NCBI GenBank assembly: GCA_014904985.1
Contig: MU129032.1
Location: 98,284-162,283 of the forward strand
Direction of reading: 5' to 3'
Length of the DNA stretch: 64,000 nt
Origin: Hydnum rufescens UP504
Taxonomy: Eukaryota > Basidiomycota > Agaricomycetes > Cantharellales > Hydnaceae
The stretch's first letter is position 1; every line of letters begins with the position of its first letter. Below the pieces are notes generated by a model. The model was not told the DNA's origin. It saw only the letters and a list, made by a program, of their open reading frames with translations, and did no database searches. Positions 1-10,804 of the stretch are shown in pieces. The translations under genes were made by a program, and so were the position numbers.

Positions 1-2763
1 ATGGTAGGGCATAGACAAATACAGTCCCTGTGGCCTGTTGAAGACCTTGCAAGATTGACTCATGTACAGGGGGAAAGAGCATTCCATTTACATGGTTTCA
101 AGCATATGGAATTCATGCTCATTCTTGAACAGATGAAAGAATTGTTATTCAGACAACACATTGTTACATTTTTAATTCATTCATTGGAAAATTTGACATC
201 AAACAGGGACTCTATGTGGCAGGGATTTTTCCCTCCAACACTGGAGCTAGCCAAGGAACTGTGCATGTGACTGATTATGCCCCAAATTGCACCCTTTCAT
301 ACTCTCATGTGTATATTTTGAAAATTGTGCTCAAATCACTTGAAAGCTGACATATATCTTGAAAAGATATCTATCTACATTAATTATGGAGTTAAAAGTG
401 TGCTGGGATCCTCTCATGGATATACAAAGCAGATTCCCAATTTTGTGCATTTGACCTATGAATGACTGTAAAAGATCTCAAAATGAATGCAAGATAACTT
501 CTGAGAATTCAAAGTCCTCTTGAAATATTTTGGGGGGTTCATTTCTGCAGGCAAAAGATGCTCCTCAAGATCTATCTTTTGACTATCTTTTTCCAAGTCT
601 TTTCAATCTTTTGACCCATCTTTTTCTATTGTGAAACCCCCTATTGCAGGCCCAGTGGCCATACCTCCAGATGGCTTCCTCCTGATGTCAATTTGGCCCC
701 ATCTCCCTCAATTCTTTATGGATTTCAATGATTTCAATTTTCATGGCTACATTGGATTGAAATATTTAGTAATTCATCCTCATGTCAGAACCTTGTGCTG
801 CTGTTATAAAGTTTCGGGGTGATCTTGTTTACCTCACCCTTCTTTTGACCCCCCTTACCAATTTCACCATATCTCTGTCAATTCAAGTCCAATATACATT
901 ATCTAAATTTTAATGGACTCATAAACTCCCTGTTGTTTAATCCCTGACTTGGTGAGTTTTTTTGCATAGTCATTAAAGAGAAGTGTGGTGCTCTTCCTCC
1001 ACCCTACCTTCAATGAGGTCCCCCACCAATTTGTTCATATCTCCTTCAATTCTGGTCCTATTTACACAATTTAAATTTTAATAGGGACATGTGCTTCATT
1101 CCTTCACATATCCTGATAAGTGAAAGCTTTGGAGCAGCTGTTGGAAAATATTAAATGTTCTTTCCACAACCCCTCCTTCCTTTGCCTCAAATACTATTCC
1201 CCTTCTATCCCTACCAAGATGTAATGGACTTCTCTCATTCCAGAAGCAAAAGATAGTCTTCCACTTCCTCATTTTTATCCCACCATTTGTTGTCCCCAAT
1301 TCTTGGACTATCAAGCCAGTGCTTGGGTCCATGAATTTCAAAACCCCTCCCCTAGACCTCTTCTCCTGTGTCTACCCACCCCTATTCCAAATCATTCTCA
1401 AATGGCCCTATGTGATGCCTCAAAATCCCCTCTCCCCATGAAGCCCCCTCCAATCATATTTCCCCAACCTGCTCATCCACCAGCCCTTATCCCAGCTCTA
1501 TGGATATTTACCTCAGAAAGATTTCTTTTGGTGTGGAAAATCAGTGGGGGGGTACCTACTAGTGTGAGGGACTGAGTGAAAGAAATGAATTGGCCTATAG
1601 ACCTCTAGGATGGGAATATGACTATGGACCTCTAGCTGACTTAGGCCAGAGGGGATATCCTGCAATAGGGAAACTCCCTAGGAAGGAAGCTATCTCCCAG
1701 GCATTGGCCTCTTCAGGACATGTGGCCTTGGCCTCCCCAGGGGCCTCTCTTGTGGTCACAGCACTAGCCCCTCCCAGATTCCCACCCCACCTGTGGCTGC
1801 TGCCTCTGTATCACTGTGGCTCTTGCAGCCCATTATTATGTCAGGCACAGTGGCCTTAGTGCAAGCCAGCTTCTTGCTGCCACAGCCAGCCCCCAGACTA
1901 TGGACTACAGCTTAATTCTCCTTATGTAGTCCAGCCCCTATGGCATCCTGGCCTTGCTTCATGGCCTTGCATTGTGGGTCAACCTTCCCCTGCAGTCCTG
2001 CCCACCCTATAGCCTGGGCTGGAAGCTGCATCTGTCCTGTGGCCCCTGCCATGACCTGGCCTCTCACTATAGCCTTGTCCCTTCCTGAAGGAGGCACTTT
2101 GTTGCACAAACTGGGTCTGAAATTGCTCAGGGTGACCATGTAGAAGTTCCTGGACCCACAGCTCCCCCAACAGAGATGACATATTATATGGCTCTTTGGA
2201 AAAATACATCTTTCCATATATGAAGGCCACAGATACCACAGCCCCCATGTAGAATGTTGCTATAAGCCCTTGCTGTTGAAGAGCCCACTGATTTGAAATT
2301 TCATCCTCACATCTGGAAATAAGCATAGATATGGAGAAGGCAGAACTACAAGACAGGAATCTATGGAGTTCCCTGGGCACTACAGATTCTTTCCAAGAGC
2401 ACAAAGAATCTACAAGAATCTGGCCAAGAATCTGGCCTAGAATCCAGATTCTTGCATTTGAACAGGGCCTTGCACTTTCAGGTTACTACATTTTAAATAT
2501 AGTCAATTATAAACAAGTGAAACAAAAATGGTATGTACAAGACTATAAGGAGGGCTATCATATGGTATGAAAGGGTCCATCAATTATTAAAATAGGGTGG
2601 TTCACATGTGCAGGTGCAGGTCCTTAAGACCAATCAAATATGGAAACAGCAAATTGCCTTGAGCAAATCCTGCTGCACCAAATTAGGTTGTTCAACTGGA
2701 AAAAGGGGCATAAATATGGGTGGGTATCAAGATGAATTAGTGTACTAGTCCAGAGATAGTTCT
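1..2763. other. Non-coding, CpG-depleted stretch
   Basis: No gene is supported here. The few open frames are short, lack recognisable domains and do not join through plausible introns. The composition is striking: reading base by base I find a single CG dinucleotide (near 815) in roughly the first 3 kb, while CG is common in the housekeeping region after 27 kb. This is what long-term cytosine methylation and deamination of repeated DNA produces, so the stretch is probably old transposon-derived sequence. I cannot name the element. Confidence 0.6.
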
Positions 2764-4698
2764 CTAGTTGATACCTCCAATTCCAACCTGGAGAGAAGCT
2801 AAAATTGATGCAAGAAAATAGTGGTGAAGTGCCTCCACAGCTGTGGCATGTTCCTCTTGAGGGTATTGGCCTGAAAGTAGCTGGATAATGGTGGGTCCTG
2901 GGAAGACAACTGACCCAAAACAAGTTCTCCATGAAGGCTGCCCATGTTGAATTATTGTATGATGCTCCTCAGTTGAGAGGACACTGGTGGTGGCATCTCG
3001 AGTGGCATCAATGAAAATCACCTAATCAATGCTTTAGAAGTGGAGTTTTCACTGACAAATAAGGATACCAAATACCGTAATATGGGATGCTGAATGAACA
3101 GCATCAGAGCCTGTGGCTGCCTGGTAAAATGACTGTGCACGGAATGCTGGTTTCTCAAGATCATCATCATCATAGGATATCAAGCCATTTTGGTGCATTG
3201 ATTGGCCAAGAGCAGGGTTGGGCAATCCAATGCCCAAGAGGAAGTCTTTGAATAGCATTCCGAAGGAGGAACCTCTGAACTCATCTCCTATGGCATGCAG
3301 AGCATTACGAAGTGCAGGGCCCTCATCTTTGATGACCATGATATCAATGACCTGGGATGGATCAGTGATTCAGCCAGACTCTATCTTTTCCAGGAAACCA
3401 ATTGTTCTGCCCAGAAATTTTTGCTCAATGAGCTAGATCAAAGGCATTAATCCAGGTCACCACATGAAAGATGAAAAAAATATGTACCTGAAAGAGATTT
3501 GTGCCATTGGCCATCTCCATCTTCAGGCCCTGAGCAAAGGCAAGCATCTCGGGATGATGTAAATCAGTATTCCCAAATAGGGATCGAAGTAGGATGAGTT
3601 CTTCTAGTCGGTCATGGGCCTCCTCTGTCCGGTGTTCAATATCAGCAGGCTAGCAAAAAATTTTTAGCAACATGGCAATATAAGAGATGTGAGCAGCCAT
3701 TACATTGATATCCACATGACTCATCAGATGTGCAGAAAGTGGCCGCAAGTCACCTTGAAATCCAATGGCCCTGAATTCACGGAGAACCCGTAGAAGGTCT
3801 GGGGCCAGCATTTGGAGAACCTGCCGTGTGAGTGCATTGATGTCACCATTATGGACTGCCAGGTAATATTGCAGGGGAGAGTAATTCAGGGGGAAATGGC
3901 CACATATAAGGACAGACAGTGAAATAGCAACACCCTTTTCAAATGCATGCTGAAGTTGCACAGTGGAGGAAGGGATAGCAGATGAGGTTGTTGATGGCAC
4001 AAACACCAATTTATCCCCAAATTTAGGGGCTACATTTCGTGCTGTTTGGGGATCCAATATGAGTCGCCAAACAAGGGCCTGTACTGTTTCCCTTTGGACC
4101 CCTGAGCCAGAAGACATTTCGGCAAGACCTGGTGGCTCTCTATTTAACAAGAGCCATCAGTTGGACAAGATGCCATGAAAAGTGAGTGGGCACAAACAGG
4201 ATCCAGTGCTGAATTTCAGTCACCAATTCATCCACCACACCATGGCGGAAACAACGATGAATTATGGCCAGCAGGACATTCACCATGTCATCCATGCTAG
4301 AGCCCCGGACCACTAGCTCTTGGACAATGAGTGGTGGATGAGCAAGATCAGCCCTTGCAGCAGCCTCTTGTAGTCGGGGCATAAGTTCCTGTACTGCCTG
4401 GATCCTGGGAATGGAGTAAACACCCCATATCCTAGGCAAGCCAGGATATGTATGAGTCCAAAGACGACGATGGCCCTTGACCAGAAGTCAGTGCTATTCA
4501 GATAGGAGAGAATAGAAATCCTACCAAGGCACTATTGGCAGCAAATGTGGATCCCTCAAGATCTGATGCCACTGAAGCAACAGGGGCCACAATTTGCATT
4601 GGCCCGTTGAAGGTTCTTCAGCATTATCAATGGGTTCTTCGTCCTCTCCCTCCGAACAAAGGGAATCCAACCTGGTCAGCCACAAATGTACATCTAGT
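2764..4698 (-). pseudogene. HECT-like E3 ubiquitin ligase, 3' half (interrupted)
   Basis: Six exons join in frame through five introns of 54-58 nt (about 4475-4532, 4140-4193, 3650-3703, 3433-3487 and 3022-3075). The joined protein resembles a HECT catalytic domain. An N-lobe-like stretch (VAISLSVLICG then NYSPLQYYL) is coded near 3850-3910. Near the end a TGS motif (FYQAATGSDAV) precedes WRTCFGSVVFPG, whose Cys at 2920-2922 sits where the thioester Cys of HECT C-lobes lies, with a short tail after it. HECT ligases pass ubiquitin from E2 to substrate through that Cys. Two defects suggest the gene is dead: an in-frame TGA at 3370-3372 and the 6.5 kb insertion upstream. HECT identity rests on motif spacing, not on a search. 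Confidence 0.55.
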
Positions 4699-4700
4699 TA

Positions 4701-4760
4701 GATACAATGAGCCTTGCATTTAAATAGTCTAACTAGATGTTTTTAGGCGGGGGCCCCTGG
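4701..4760 (+). repeat. Left terminal inverted repeat of the 6.5 kb element
   Basis: Pairs with 11138-11197. The outermost bases also form a small local hairpin, because TCTAGTTAGA at 4693-4702 is repeated inverted at 4728-4738. A GC-rich block (GGGGCCCC repeated) follows to about 4812. Confidence 0.7.
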
Positions 4761-5146
4761 GCCTCCAGGGGTGATTTCGGACCCTCAGACAAGGGGCCCC
4801 AGGGGCCCCTGGCTCTGAACTTGGAAAAATTCACCAAAATTGGGACTTAAAGAATCAAGACTTAGACAGGAGTAGGCTGCCCCCAAGCAGGTCAACAGGC
4901 CATACAGGCTTATCGGCAACTATGATTATTTACTTATTATTGTTGATTCTCATACATATTATTATTATACAAGTATTATACACATCTATCTACCCTCAGC
5001 CTCACCTCAGTCGCATATTTTCATTCAGGGCTTTGCTTGGCAGGTCTTTAGTTGCGGGTTTTGGTAAGACAGGTGTTCATTCAGCAGGTTTCCATGTAGG
5101 GGGTTTTGGCTGGGCTTGTGCGGGTGTTGGTTCATCAGATTGTGGC

Positions 5147-5244
5147 CTAAAATAATAAGATACAAGTTAGAAATTTGAACCAGTGCAAAAAGAGCAGCTT
5201 AAGCTGCTCTTTTTGCGTGGCTGTATCTACTGTGGGTGACTTAC
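5147..5244 (-). repeat. Intron-like hairpin unit M1
   Basis: Minus strand: donor AAG/GTAAGTCACC, branch-like TTCTAACTTG, acceptor TTTTAG. Between donor and branch lies a perfect 32 bp palindrome at 5185-5216 (left arm GCAAAAAGAGCAGCTT). A second hairpin of ACACACC / GGTGTGT type (5256-5282) lies just upstream of the donor. Confidence 0.65.
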
Positions 5245-5390
5245 CTTATATAGGACCACACACCTGCCATGTGGGTGTGTGGTTCACGTGGGTCCTTCAT
5301 TCAGCGGGTTTTGATTGGGCAGGTCTTCGTTCGGCAGTTGTTCATTTGGTGGATTGCCATTTGGGAGGGGGGGCTCGTTCAGGTGATGTC

Positions 5391-5491
5391 CTAGAAAAAT
5401 TGATAAAATGTTAGTTAAAATTTATAACCAGCACAAAAAGAGCAGCAATTGCTGCTCTTTTTGCGCTGTTGCATACACTAGATCTATTTAC
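5391..5491 (-). repeat. Intron-like hairpin unit M2
   Basis: Donor AAG/GTAAATAGAT, branch-like ACTAACAT, acceptor TTTCTAG. A 30 bp perfect palindrome at 5434-5463 (left arm CAAAAAGAGCAGCAA). The pre-donor hairpin is at 5503-5530. Confidence 0.65.
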
Positions 5492-5649
5492 CTTATATAT
5501 CACCACACACCTGCCGCAGTGGGTGTGTGGTTGGTGTGTCTTCATTCAGCGGGTTTTCATCAGGCGGGGGTTCATTCGGCAGATTGTTGTTTGGGAGGGG
5601 GGCTTGTTTGGCGTGTGTTTGTCCAGCAGCTTCTGGTTCAGGCGATGTC

Positions 5650-5744
5650 CTAGAAAAATTGATAAGATGTCAGTGAAAATCTATAACCAGCACAAAAAGA
5701 GCAGCAAATGCTGCTCTTTTTGCGCGGTTGCATACACTACTTAC
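5650..5744 (-). repeat. Intron-like hairpin unit M3
   Basis: Donor AAG/GTAAGTAGTG, branch-like CTGACAT, acceptor TTTCTAG. The hairpin arm is CAAAAAGAGCAGCA with a short loop. The pre-donor hairpin has stem CCACACACCCGC / GCGGGTGTGG. Confidence 0.65.
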
Positions 5745-6034
5745 CTTATATATTACCACACACCCGCTTTGGCGGGTGTGGTGTGGGCGGTTTTGTTTGG
5801 CAGGTGGCCATTTGGCCTGTGCTCGTTTGGTGGGTGGGCATTGGGTGGGCATTCATATGTTGGGTTTTGGTCGGGCGGGCATTTGTTCATTTGGCGGGTT
5901 TGCTTGTTTTGTACTGCAGTCGCGTGGTTCATACTCAGTACAGTGGCTGGTCATCATTTACGGGGTTCGCGGGTTTCCCTTCTCGCGGGTTTCATTCAGC
6001 GGGGTTGTGGGTCTTGATTGGGTGTTGTGACAAC

Positions 6035-6131
6035 CTAGAATAATAAATAGGATGTTAGTAAACCAAAAAAAAAAAGAAAAGCCAGGCAAAAGGAGCAGCG
6101 TATGCTGCTCCTTTTGCGTCGTTGTACTTAC
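6035..6131 (-). repeat. Intron-like hairpin unit M4
   Basis: Donor AAAG/GTAAGTACAA, branch-like TACTAACATC, acceptor TTCTAG. The hairpin at 6086-6117 has arm GCAAAAGGAGCAGC, an A-to-G change relative to M1 that is matched by T-to-C on the opposite arm. Confidence 0.65.
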
Positions 6132-6316
6132 CTTTAAATTACCACACACCCGCTTCAGCGGGTGTGTGGTTCCATCTGCATTTTCGGTCATCTCACGTCG
6201 TGGGTTTCGTCTGGTGGGCCGATCGTGGGCGGGTGTCATTGGTTGGGGTTTTGGCAGGTTGCATTCATACGTTTCATTAGGCGGGGGGGGGCTTCGTTGT
6301 GAACTCAGATGATGAT

Positions 6317-6424
6317 CTAGAATAGTAAGTAATATGTTAGCAAAAAAGAAAAAAAAAAAGAAAAAGGAAAAGCCATGCAAAAGGAGCTGCATATGCTGCT
6401 CCTTTTGCGCAGTTGTACAGATAC
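6317..6424 (-). repeat. Intron-like hairpin unit M5 (donor degenerate)
   Basis: Acceptor TTCTAG and branch-like GCTAACATA are present. The expected donor GTAAGT reads CTAAGT; a GTATCT four bases further in could serve instead (end given at that site). The hairpin arm is GCAAAAGGAGCTGC, with one stem mismatch. Confidence 0.55.
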
Positions 6425-6605
6425 TTAGCTTAATATTACCACACCCACTTTGGCAGGTGTGGTTCCATCTGTGGTTTCTGTGGTCTTGCGTTGTGGGTTT
6501 CGTCGGGTGGGCCGATCGTGCGGGTTTCGTTTGGTTGGGGTTTTGGTGGGTTACGTTCGTACATTTCATTAGGCGGGGAGCTTCATTGTGAACTCAGATG
6601 AGGAT

Positions 6606-6710
6606 CTAGAATAATAAGTAATACATTAGCAAAAAAGAAAAGAAAGAAGAAAGAAAAGCCACACAAAAGGAGCAGCATACGCTGCTCCTTTTGCGCAGTT
6701 GTACAGATAC
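6606..6710 (-). repeat. Intron-like hairpin unit M6 (donor degenerate)
   Basis: Same CTAAGT donor defect as M5, so the two probably arose by local duplication; M4 to M7 recur every ~280 bp. The branch-like site is GCTAATGT. The hairpin arm is ACAAAAGGAGCAGC. Confidence 0.55.
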
Positions 6711-6883
6711 TTAGCTTAATATTACCACACCCGCCGAAGTGGGTGTGGTTCCGTCTGCAGTTTCTGTGGTCTTGCGCCGTGGGTTTTGTCTGGTGGGCCA
6801 ATCGTGGGCGGGTGTCATTTAGTTGGGGTTTTGGCGGGTTACGTTCATAGGTTTCATTAGGCGGGGGGTTCGCAGATGACAAT

Positions 6884-6991
6884 CTAGAATAATAAATAAT
6901 ACATTAGTAAAAAAGAAAAGAAGAGAAAAGAAAAGCCGTGCAAAAGGAGCAGCGTATGCTGCTCCTTTTGTGCGGTTGTACAGATGCTTAC
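6884..6991 (-). repeat. Intron-like hairpin unit M7
   Basis: Donor AAG/GTAAGCATCT, branch-like ACTAATGT, acceptor TTCTAG. The hairpin arm is GCAAAAGGAGCAGC with the compensating CTCC on the other side. The pre-donor hairpin is at about 7001-7029. Confidence 0.6.
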
Positions 6992-7126
6992 CTTGAAATC
7001 CCCACACATCTGCTGCAGCGGGTGTGTGGTTCGCGTTGCTACCTCTCATGCCTTCGTTTGGCGCATTGCCATGGGGGCCTTGGCTGGTTGGGTCTCATTG
7101 TTTGGCACCGGGGACCAGGCCAGGAC

Positions 7127-7236
7127 CTAGAATAATAATGAATGGTGTTAGTAAAGAAATTCAATGCGGCGCAAAAAGAGCAGCTTTCACTGCTCTTTTT
7201 GTGCCACAGTATCTATTGGGGCGGAGGGGAACTCAC
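7127..7236 (-). repeat. Intron-like hairpin unit M8
   Basis: Donor TTAAG/GTGAGTTCCC, branch-like TACTAACACC, acceptor TTCTAG. The hairpin arm is GCGCAAAAAGAGCAG. Its donor lies 414 bp from the centre of the palindrome, exactly mirroring unit P1 on the other side. Confidence 0.65.
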
Positions 7237-7336
7237 CTTAAATAGTACCACACACCTGCCGCAGTGGGTGTGTGGTCGTGTGCTCACCTTTCTGGCGCTG
7301 CTGGGTGTGGCTGCGTAGTTGTGCAAACCCAACACT

Positions 7337-7961
7337 GGCAATTGCCGGTACTCAACAAGCGCCCAAGTGCTGGTGCCACAAGGAGAATACATATTAATAA
7401 CAAGTATCTGGACCTGTAATAAATACTATACAATGAATATTGATCTAAAAATGCAAAGAAGCGATGACAATAAGTCAGGGCTCAACACAGCATGATATGC
7501 CTAATTGGAAAGTGGATTGAGCCACTTCTGTGGGTCAGAATTGGCCCAAATTTAAATATATTAATGGTATATATGCACCCTATGTGGACGATCATTTATA
7601 TCAGCTGTTCCAGGCATTTTTCAATTTTTCATGCCTTCAATTCCCTAAATAGGGAATTGAAGGCATGAAAAATTGAAAAATGCCCAGAACAGCTGATATA
7701 ATAATCGTCCATGTAGGTGCATATATACCATTAATATATTTAAATTTGGGCCAATTCTGACCCACAGAAGTGGCTCAATCCACTTTCCAATTAGGCATAT
7801 CATGCTGTGTTGAGCCCTGACTTATTGTCATCACCTTCTTCATATTTTTGGATCAATATTTATTGTATAGTATTTATTACAGGTCCAGATGCTTGTTATT
7901 AATATGTATTCTCCTTGTGGCACCAGCACTTGGGCGCTTGTTGAGTACCGGCAATTGCCGG
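7337..7961. repeat. 625 bp central palindrome (foldback)
   Basis: Two arms of about 310 bp are inverted copies with a few mismatches, meeting near 7649 at TTCCCTAAATAGGGAA. Both outer ends contain GGCAATTGCCGG, itself palindromic. The two intron-like arrays point outward from here, so this is where divergent transcription would have to begin; I saw no clear promoter motif. As RNA or single-stranded DNA it would form a very long hairpin. Confidence 0.85.
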
Positions 7962-8063
7962 CATTAAGTTTGCATCTTCCTCCACATCTCCGCTACCACA
8001 ACAACTGCCTGAAAAGGCAACCACACGACCACACACCCGCCGCTGTGGGTGTGTGGTCACAAG

Positions 8064-8168
8064 GTGAGTATTTCTATGAGTAGATACAATGGCGGGAAAA
8101 GAGCAGCGAAAAGCTGCTCTTTTTCTGCTGCTTTGAATCATATACTAACATGTTGTTTATCACCATAG
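8064..8168 (+). repeat. Intron-like hairpin unit P1
   Basis: Plus strand: donor ACAAG/GTGAGTATTT, branch-like ATACTAACATG, acceptor CACCATAG. The hairpin arm is AAAAGAGCAGC. The pre-donor hairpin CCACACACCCGCC / GGTGTGTGG is at 8030-8057. Confidence 0.65.
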
Positions 8169-8224
8169 ATTGAGGCCTTCTCCAAGGCATGATGAAACCC
8201 CATGAAACGACTGGGCCATGCAAC

Positions 8225-8400
8225 ACAATACGCCGCAACACACCAAATGGTAACGCACCAAATGATGCGACATACGGCAACATGCCGAACAAGGATGCAA
8301 CATGACGTATGCGACACGCCAAATGGCGATGCAACATATGGCAACATGCCTAACGGTAGCGCGCCAAACAAGGATGCGACCATGCCAAATGAGGGCTCCA
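8225..8400 (+). repeat. Minisatellite between units P1 and P2
   Basis: Irregular tandem repeats built around GCAACATGCCAAA and GATGCGACATA, roughly 25-30 bp per unit, fill most of the stretch between two intron-like units. It does not read as a credible protein. Confidence 0.5.
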
Positions 8401-8442
8401 GGAACCACACACCTGCTGCAGTGGTGTGTGGTACTATATAAG

Positions 8443-8550
8443 GTGAGTGTCCCCCCAGTAAATACAGCTGCACAAAAAGAGCAGCAAAAGCTGCTCTTTT
8501 TGTGCTGGTCTTACTACTTAAGTACTAACCTATATATTTTTTAATTGTAG
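8443..8550 (+). repeat. Intron-like hairpin unit P2
   Basis: Donor ATAAG/GTGAGTGTCC, branch-like GTACTAACCT, pyrimidine-rich tail, acceptor TTGTAG. The hairpin arm GCACAAAAAGAGCAGC pairs fully with its partner. This is the most intron-like unit on the plus strand. Confidence 0.65.
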
Positions 8551-8724
8551 TGTTCCTCAACCCTCATGCAAGACCCATGCACCACAGTATCACCCCCGCA
8601 CCCGTACATCGAACGATACCCCGCTGTGGAAGATAAAAACATCCAGTATCAGAAATGCGAAATTACACAACTTCCAGCCATTGGACGATCACATGACCGA
8701 TTATGAGATTAATTATGGCTATGT

Positions 8725-9210
8725 GCAGAAACCAAATTCGTTTTATAACTCCGTCATTTGATCGGAGAGGTACGCCCATATAACGCTTAGAAAGCTACGA
8801 TTCACACCTTTCGAACGGTACCAAACACAAGTTGAACGGACCAAAACTGCACTCTCCAGGCAATTTTATTATTAAAATCCAGGATTTCCAGTAAAAAATG
8901 AATACCTCCGTCAGTTTGCATTCAATCCTCTCAGAACAACCGCGCCTAGAAAGATATAAAAAATCCGCATCCAACGGTATTAAGCACGCGAAGAACAGAT
9001 TAAAACTGAACTCTACAGAACGATATTACTATCAGAATCAACACCCATCAGTAAAAACGAATTTCTCCGTCAGTTTACACCGGATCTGCTCGGAACCACC
9101 GCGCCAGAAAGCTGTTAAAAATCCGCATCGAATGATACCAAGCACGCCTATTACAGATACAAACTGCTGTCTCTGCATCGAATCCCACACCATGCACTTG
9201 TTCCTTTTAT
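8725..9210 (+). repeat. ~160 bp satellite, about three copies
   Basis: Two clear copies start near 8892 and 9050, each with a CTCCGTCAGTTT block, then CGCGCC-AGAAAG, then AATCCGCATC. A more diverged copy precedes them from about 8725. No coding potential is seen. Confidence 0.55.
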
Positions 9211-9274
9211 TAACCAGTAACAAAAACACCTTAACCACTGGACTATGCTCAGATTAATCTCCAGAACCCAGAGA

Positions 9275-10177
9275 TGTCCTTTAATTTTGCTTCCCATGAG
9301 CCCCAAAACACATCACAAGATCAGTGACATCATGCTCCAACCACTCCACAAGCTCAGCAAATTAGTGACATCATTCCCTTTATGAATCCTTTTGTTCTCT
9401 TTATGAATGACATCACTATGACTTCACTATGACATCACACTCCATGGATGACTCAGCTATGACCGCATTATGACATCATTTCTTTATTACTCTTTTGTTC
9501 TACTCCACTATGACTCCCCCATGACATCACTATGATCTCATAGCTTTATTACTCTTTTGTTCTTGCTCCATGCACAGCCACCTTCAGATAGGTATATAAG
9601 CTAGCAGATTTTCTTGTTCCCCCCCATCTCCTCACTCTGGAAATCAACCACTGTCAACTACTGTCTACCATTCTGCTTAATATCTAAAGAACTGTCTATC
9701 TAAAGCCATCTGGAGCTAAGTCATCTTCAAGGTTGTTGAGACCAAGCTACTGGAAGCCATCTATGCAAAATACTGAAGCCAAGGATAGTTGCAGAACCTA
9801 AGGTTAGAGTTGCTGGACATCCAAGGAAAAAGTAAGCATAACGAAATACAAGTCAGGAAAGAAGATTGAAGCATACTAACCAAACTAACCAAGCGCTGAC
9901 CATTCCATAGCCCACAGATATCCGCATTTTGACTAGGAGGACGTAAACAAGGACACACAAATATCAGTAAATGAACAAACGCAACGCGAACACGCATAAG
10001 CCTTTCCACAAGCATCCCAGACGTATAAGCCTTCCTATAAGCATCCTCCACATATAAGCCTTTCTATAAGCATTCCATATGATGTATAAGCCTTCCTATA
10101 AGCATCTACGATATATCATTGACTATTGCTAGTCCATATCACATTCCATTCTCCAATAAACACATACATATCTTGCA
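9275..10177 (+). mobile_element. Solo LTR, 903 bp, nested in the element
   Basis: Begins TGTCC and ends TTGCA, with GAGA directly repeated on both sides (9271-9274 and 10178-10181). Inside are an LTR-style promoter (GGTATATAAGC near 9590, after many TATGACATCA repeats) and a possible polyadenylation signal CCAATAAAC near the end. No internal retrotransposon sequence remains, so it looks like a solo LTR left by recombination. The 4 bp duplication is short; a 5 bp reading shifted by one base also fits. Confidence 0.6.
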
Positions 10178-10419
10178 GAGAGTGATCAACCATTGAAGCG
10201 AACCAACCCATTTGAATAAACAGAAACACAGTCTCCTATCTACACACTGGCTGAACCAGATTTTGATTTAACAGTCATCGGAGCTCCCAACCCTTCTTCT
10301 ATACTGCGAGACCCCTGTACAAAAAACCAGGCACGAGTCCATATAGACACCGCCATTGAAATGAATGACACAATACGAGGTGCCACACCCCCGCTGCGGC
10401 AGGTGTGTGGTACTAGAAT

Positions 10420-10528
10420 GTATGTTTTGTATTTTTTAAATCTAATTTCTATGTCTATGTGGCGCAAAAAGGGCAGCGCAAGCTGCCCTTTTTGCGTCAC
10501 TTCTGATTTATATATCTTTTGATTCTAG
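10420..10528 (+). repeat. Intron-like hairpin unit P3
   Basis: Donor GAAT/GTATGTTTTG, acceptor GATTCTAG, weaker branch-like CTGATTTA. The hairpin arm GCAAAAAGGGCAGC differs from M1 at another position (A to G) and is again matched on the other arm. Confidence 0.6.
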
Positions 10529-10705
10529 ATCGCGCAACACAGACTGCCCAAGCCCCCGAACGAGCAACCCCCAACAACAGAACCCCATGCGAATCCACAA
10601 ACCAGCAGATACGAGCCCGCACAGACCCCACCATCCACATGACCGGTGCAGGTGCACCGTGAGGCACCACGCCCGCTCCAGTGCGAGTGTGGTACTAGAA
10701 TATAG

Positions 10706-10804
10706 GTTCCCCCCCCCCCATAATGACAATCACGCAAGAAGAGCAGCCACAGGTTGCTCTTCTTGTGCATTTTTGAATTTTAACTAACATATCCTTTACT
10801 CTAG
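10706..10804 (+). repeat. Intron-like hairpin unit P4
   Basis: Branch-like TAACTAACATA and acceptor ACTCTAG are strong; the donor (GTTCCC) is weak. The hairpin arm GCAAGAAGAGCAGC carries a third compensated change (AAAAA to AAGAA with TTCTT opposite). Confidence 0.55.

Noticed and set aside
5958..6569. A 203-codon minus-strand open frame through the hairpin array
   Set aside because: It reads through two intron-like units and repeats itself because the DNA repeats; composition (Asn/Pro/Thr then poly-Phe) is that of translated repeats, not a protein.
5147..7236. CRISPR-like array (regular short palindromes)
   Set aside because: Units are 95-110 bp with splice-like borders and ~150-290 bp variable spacing; the window is eukaryotic and there are no spacers of fixed length.
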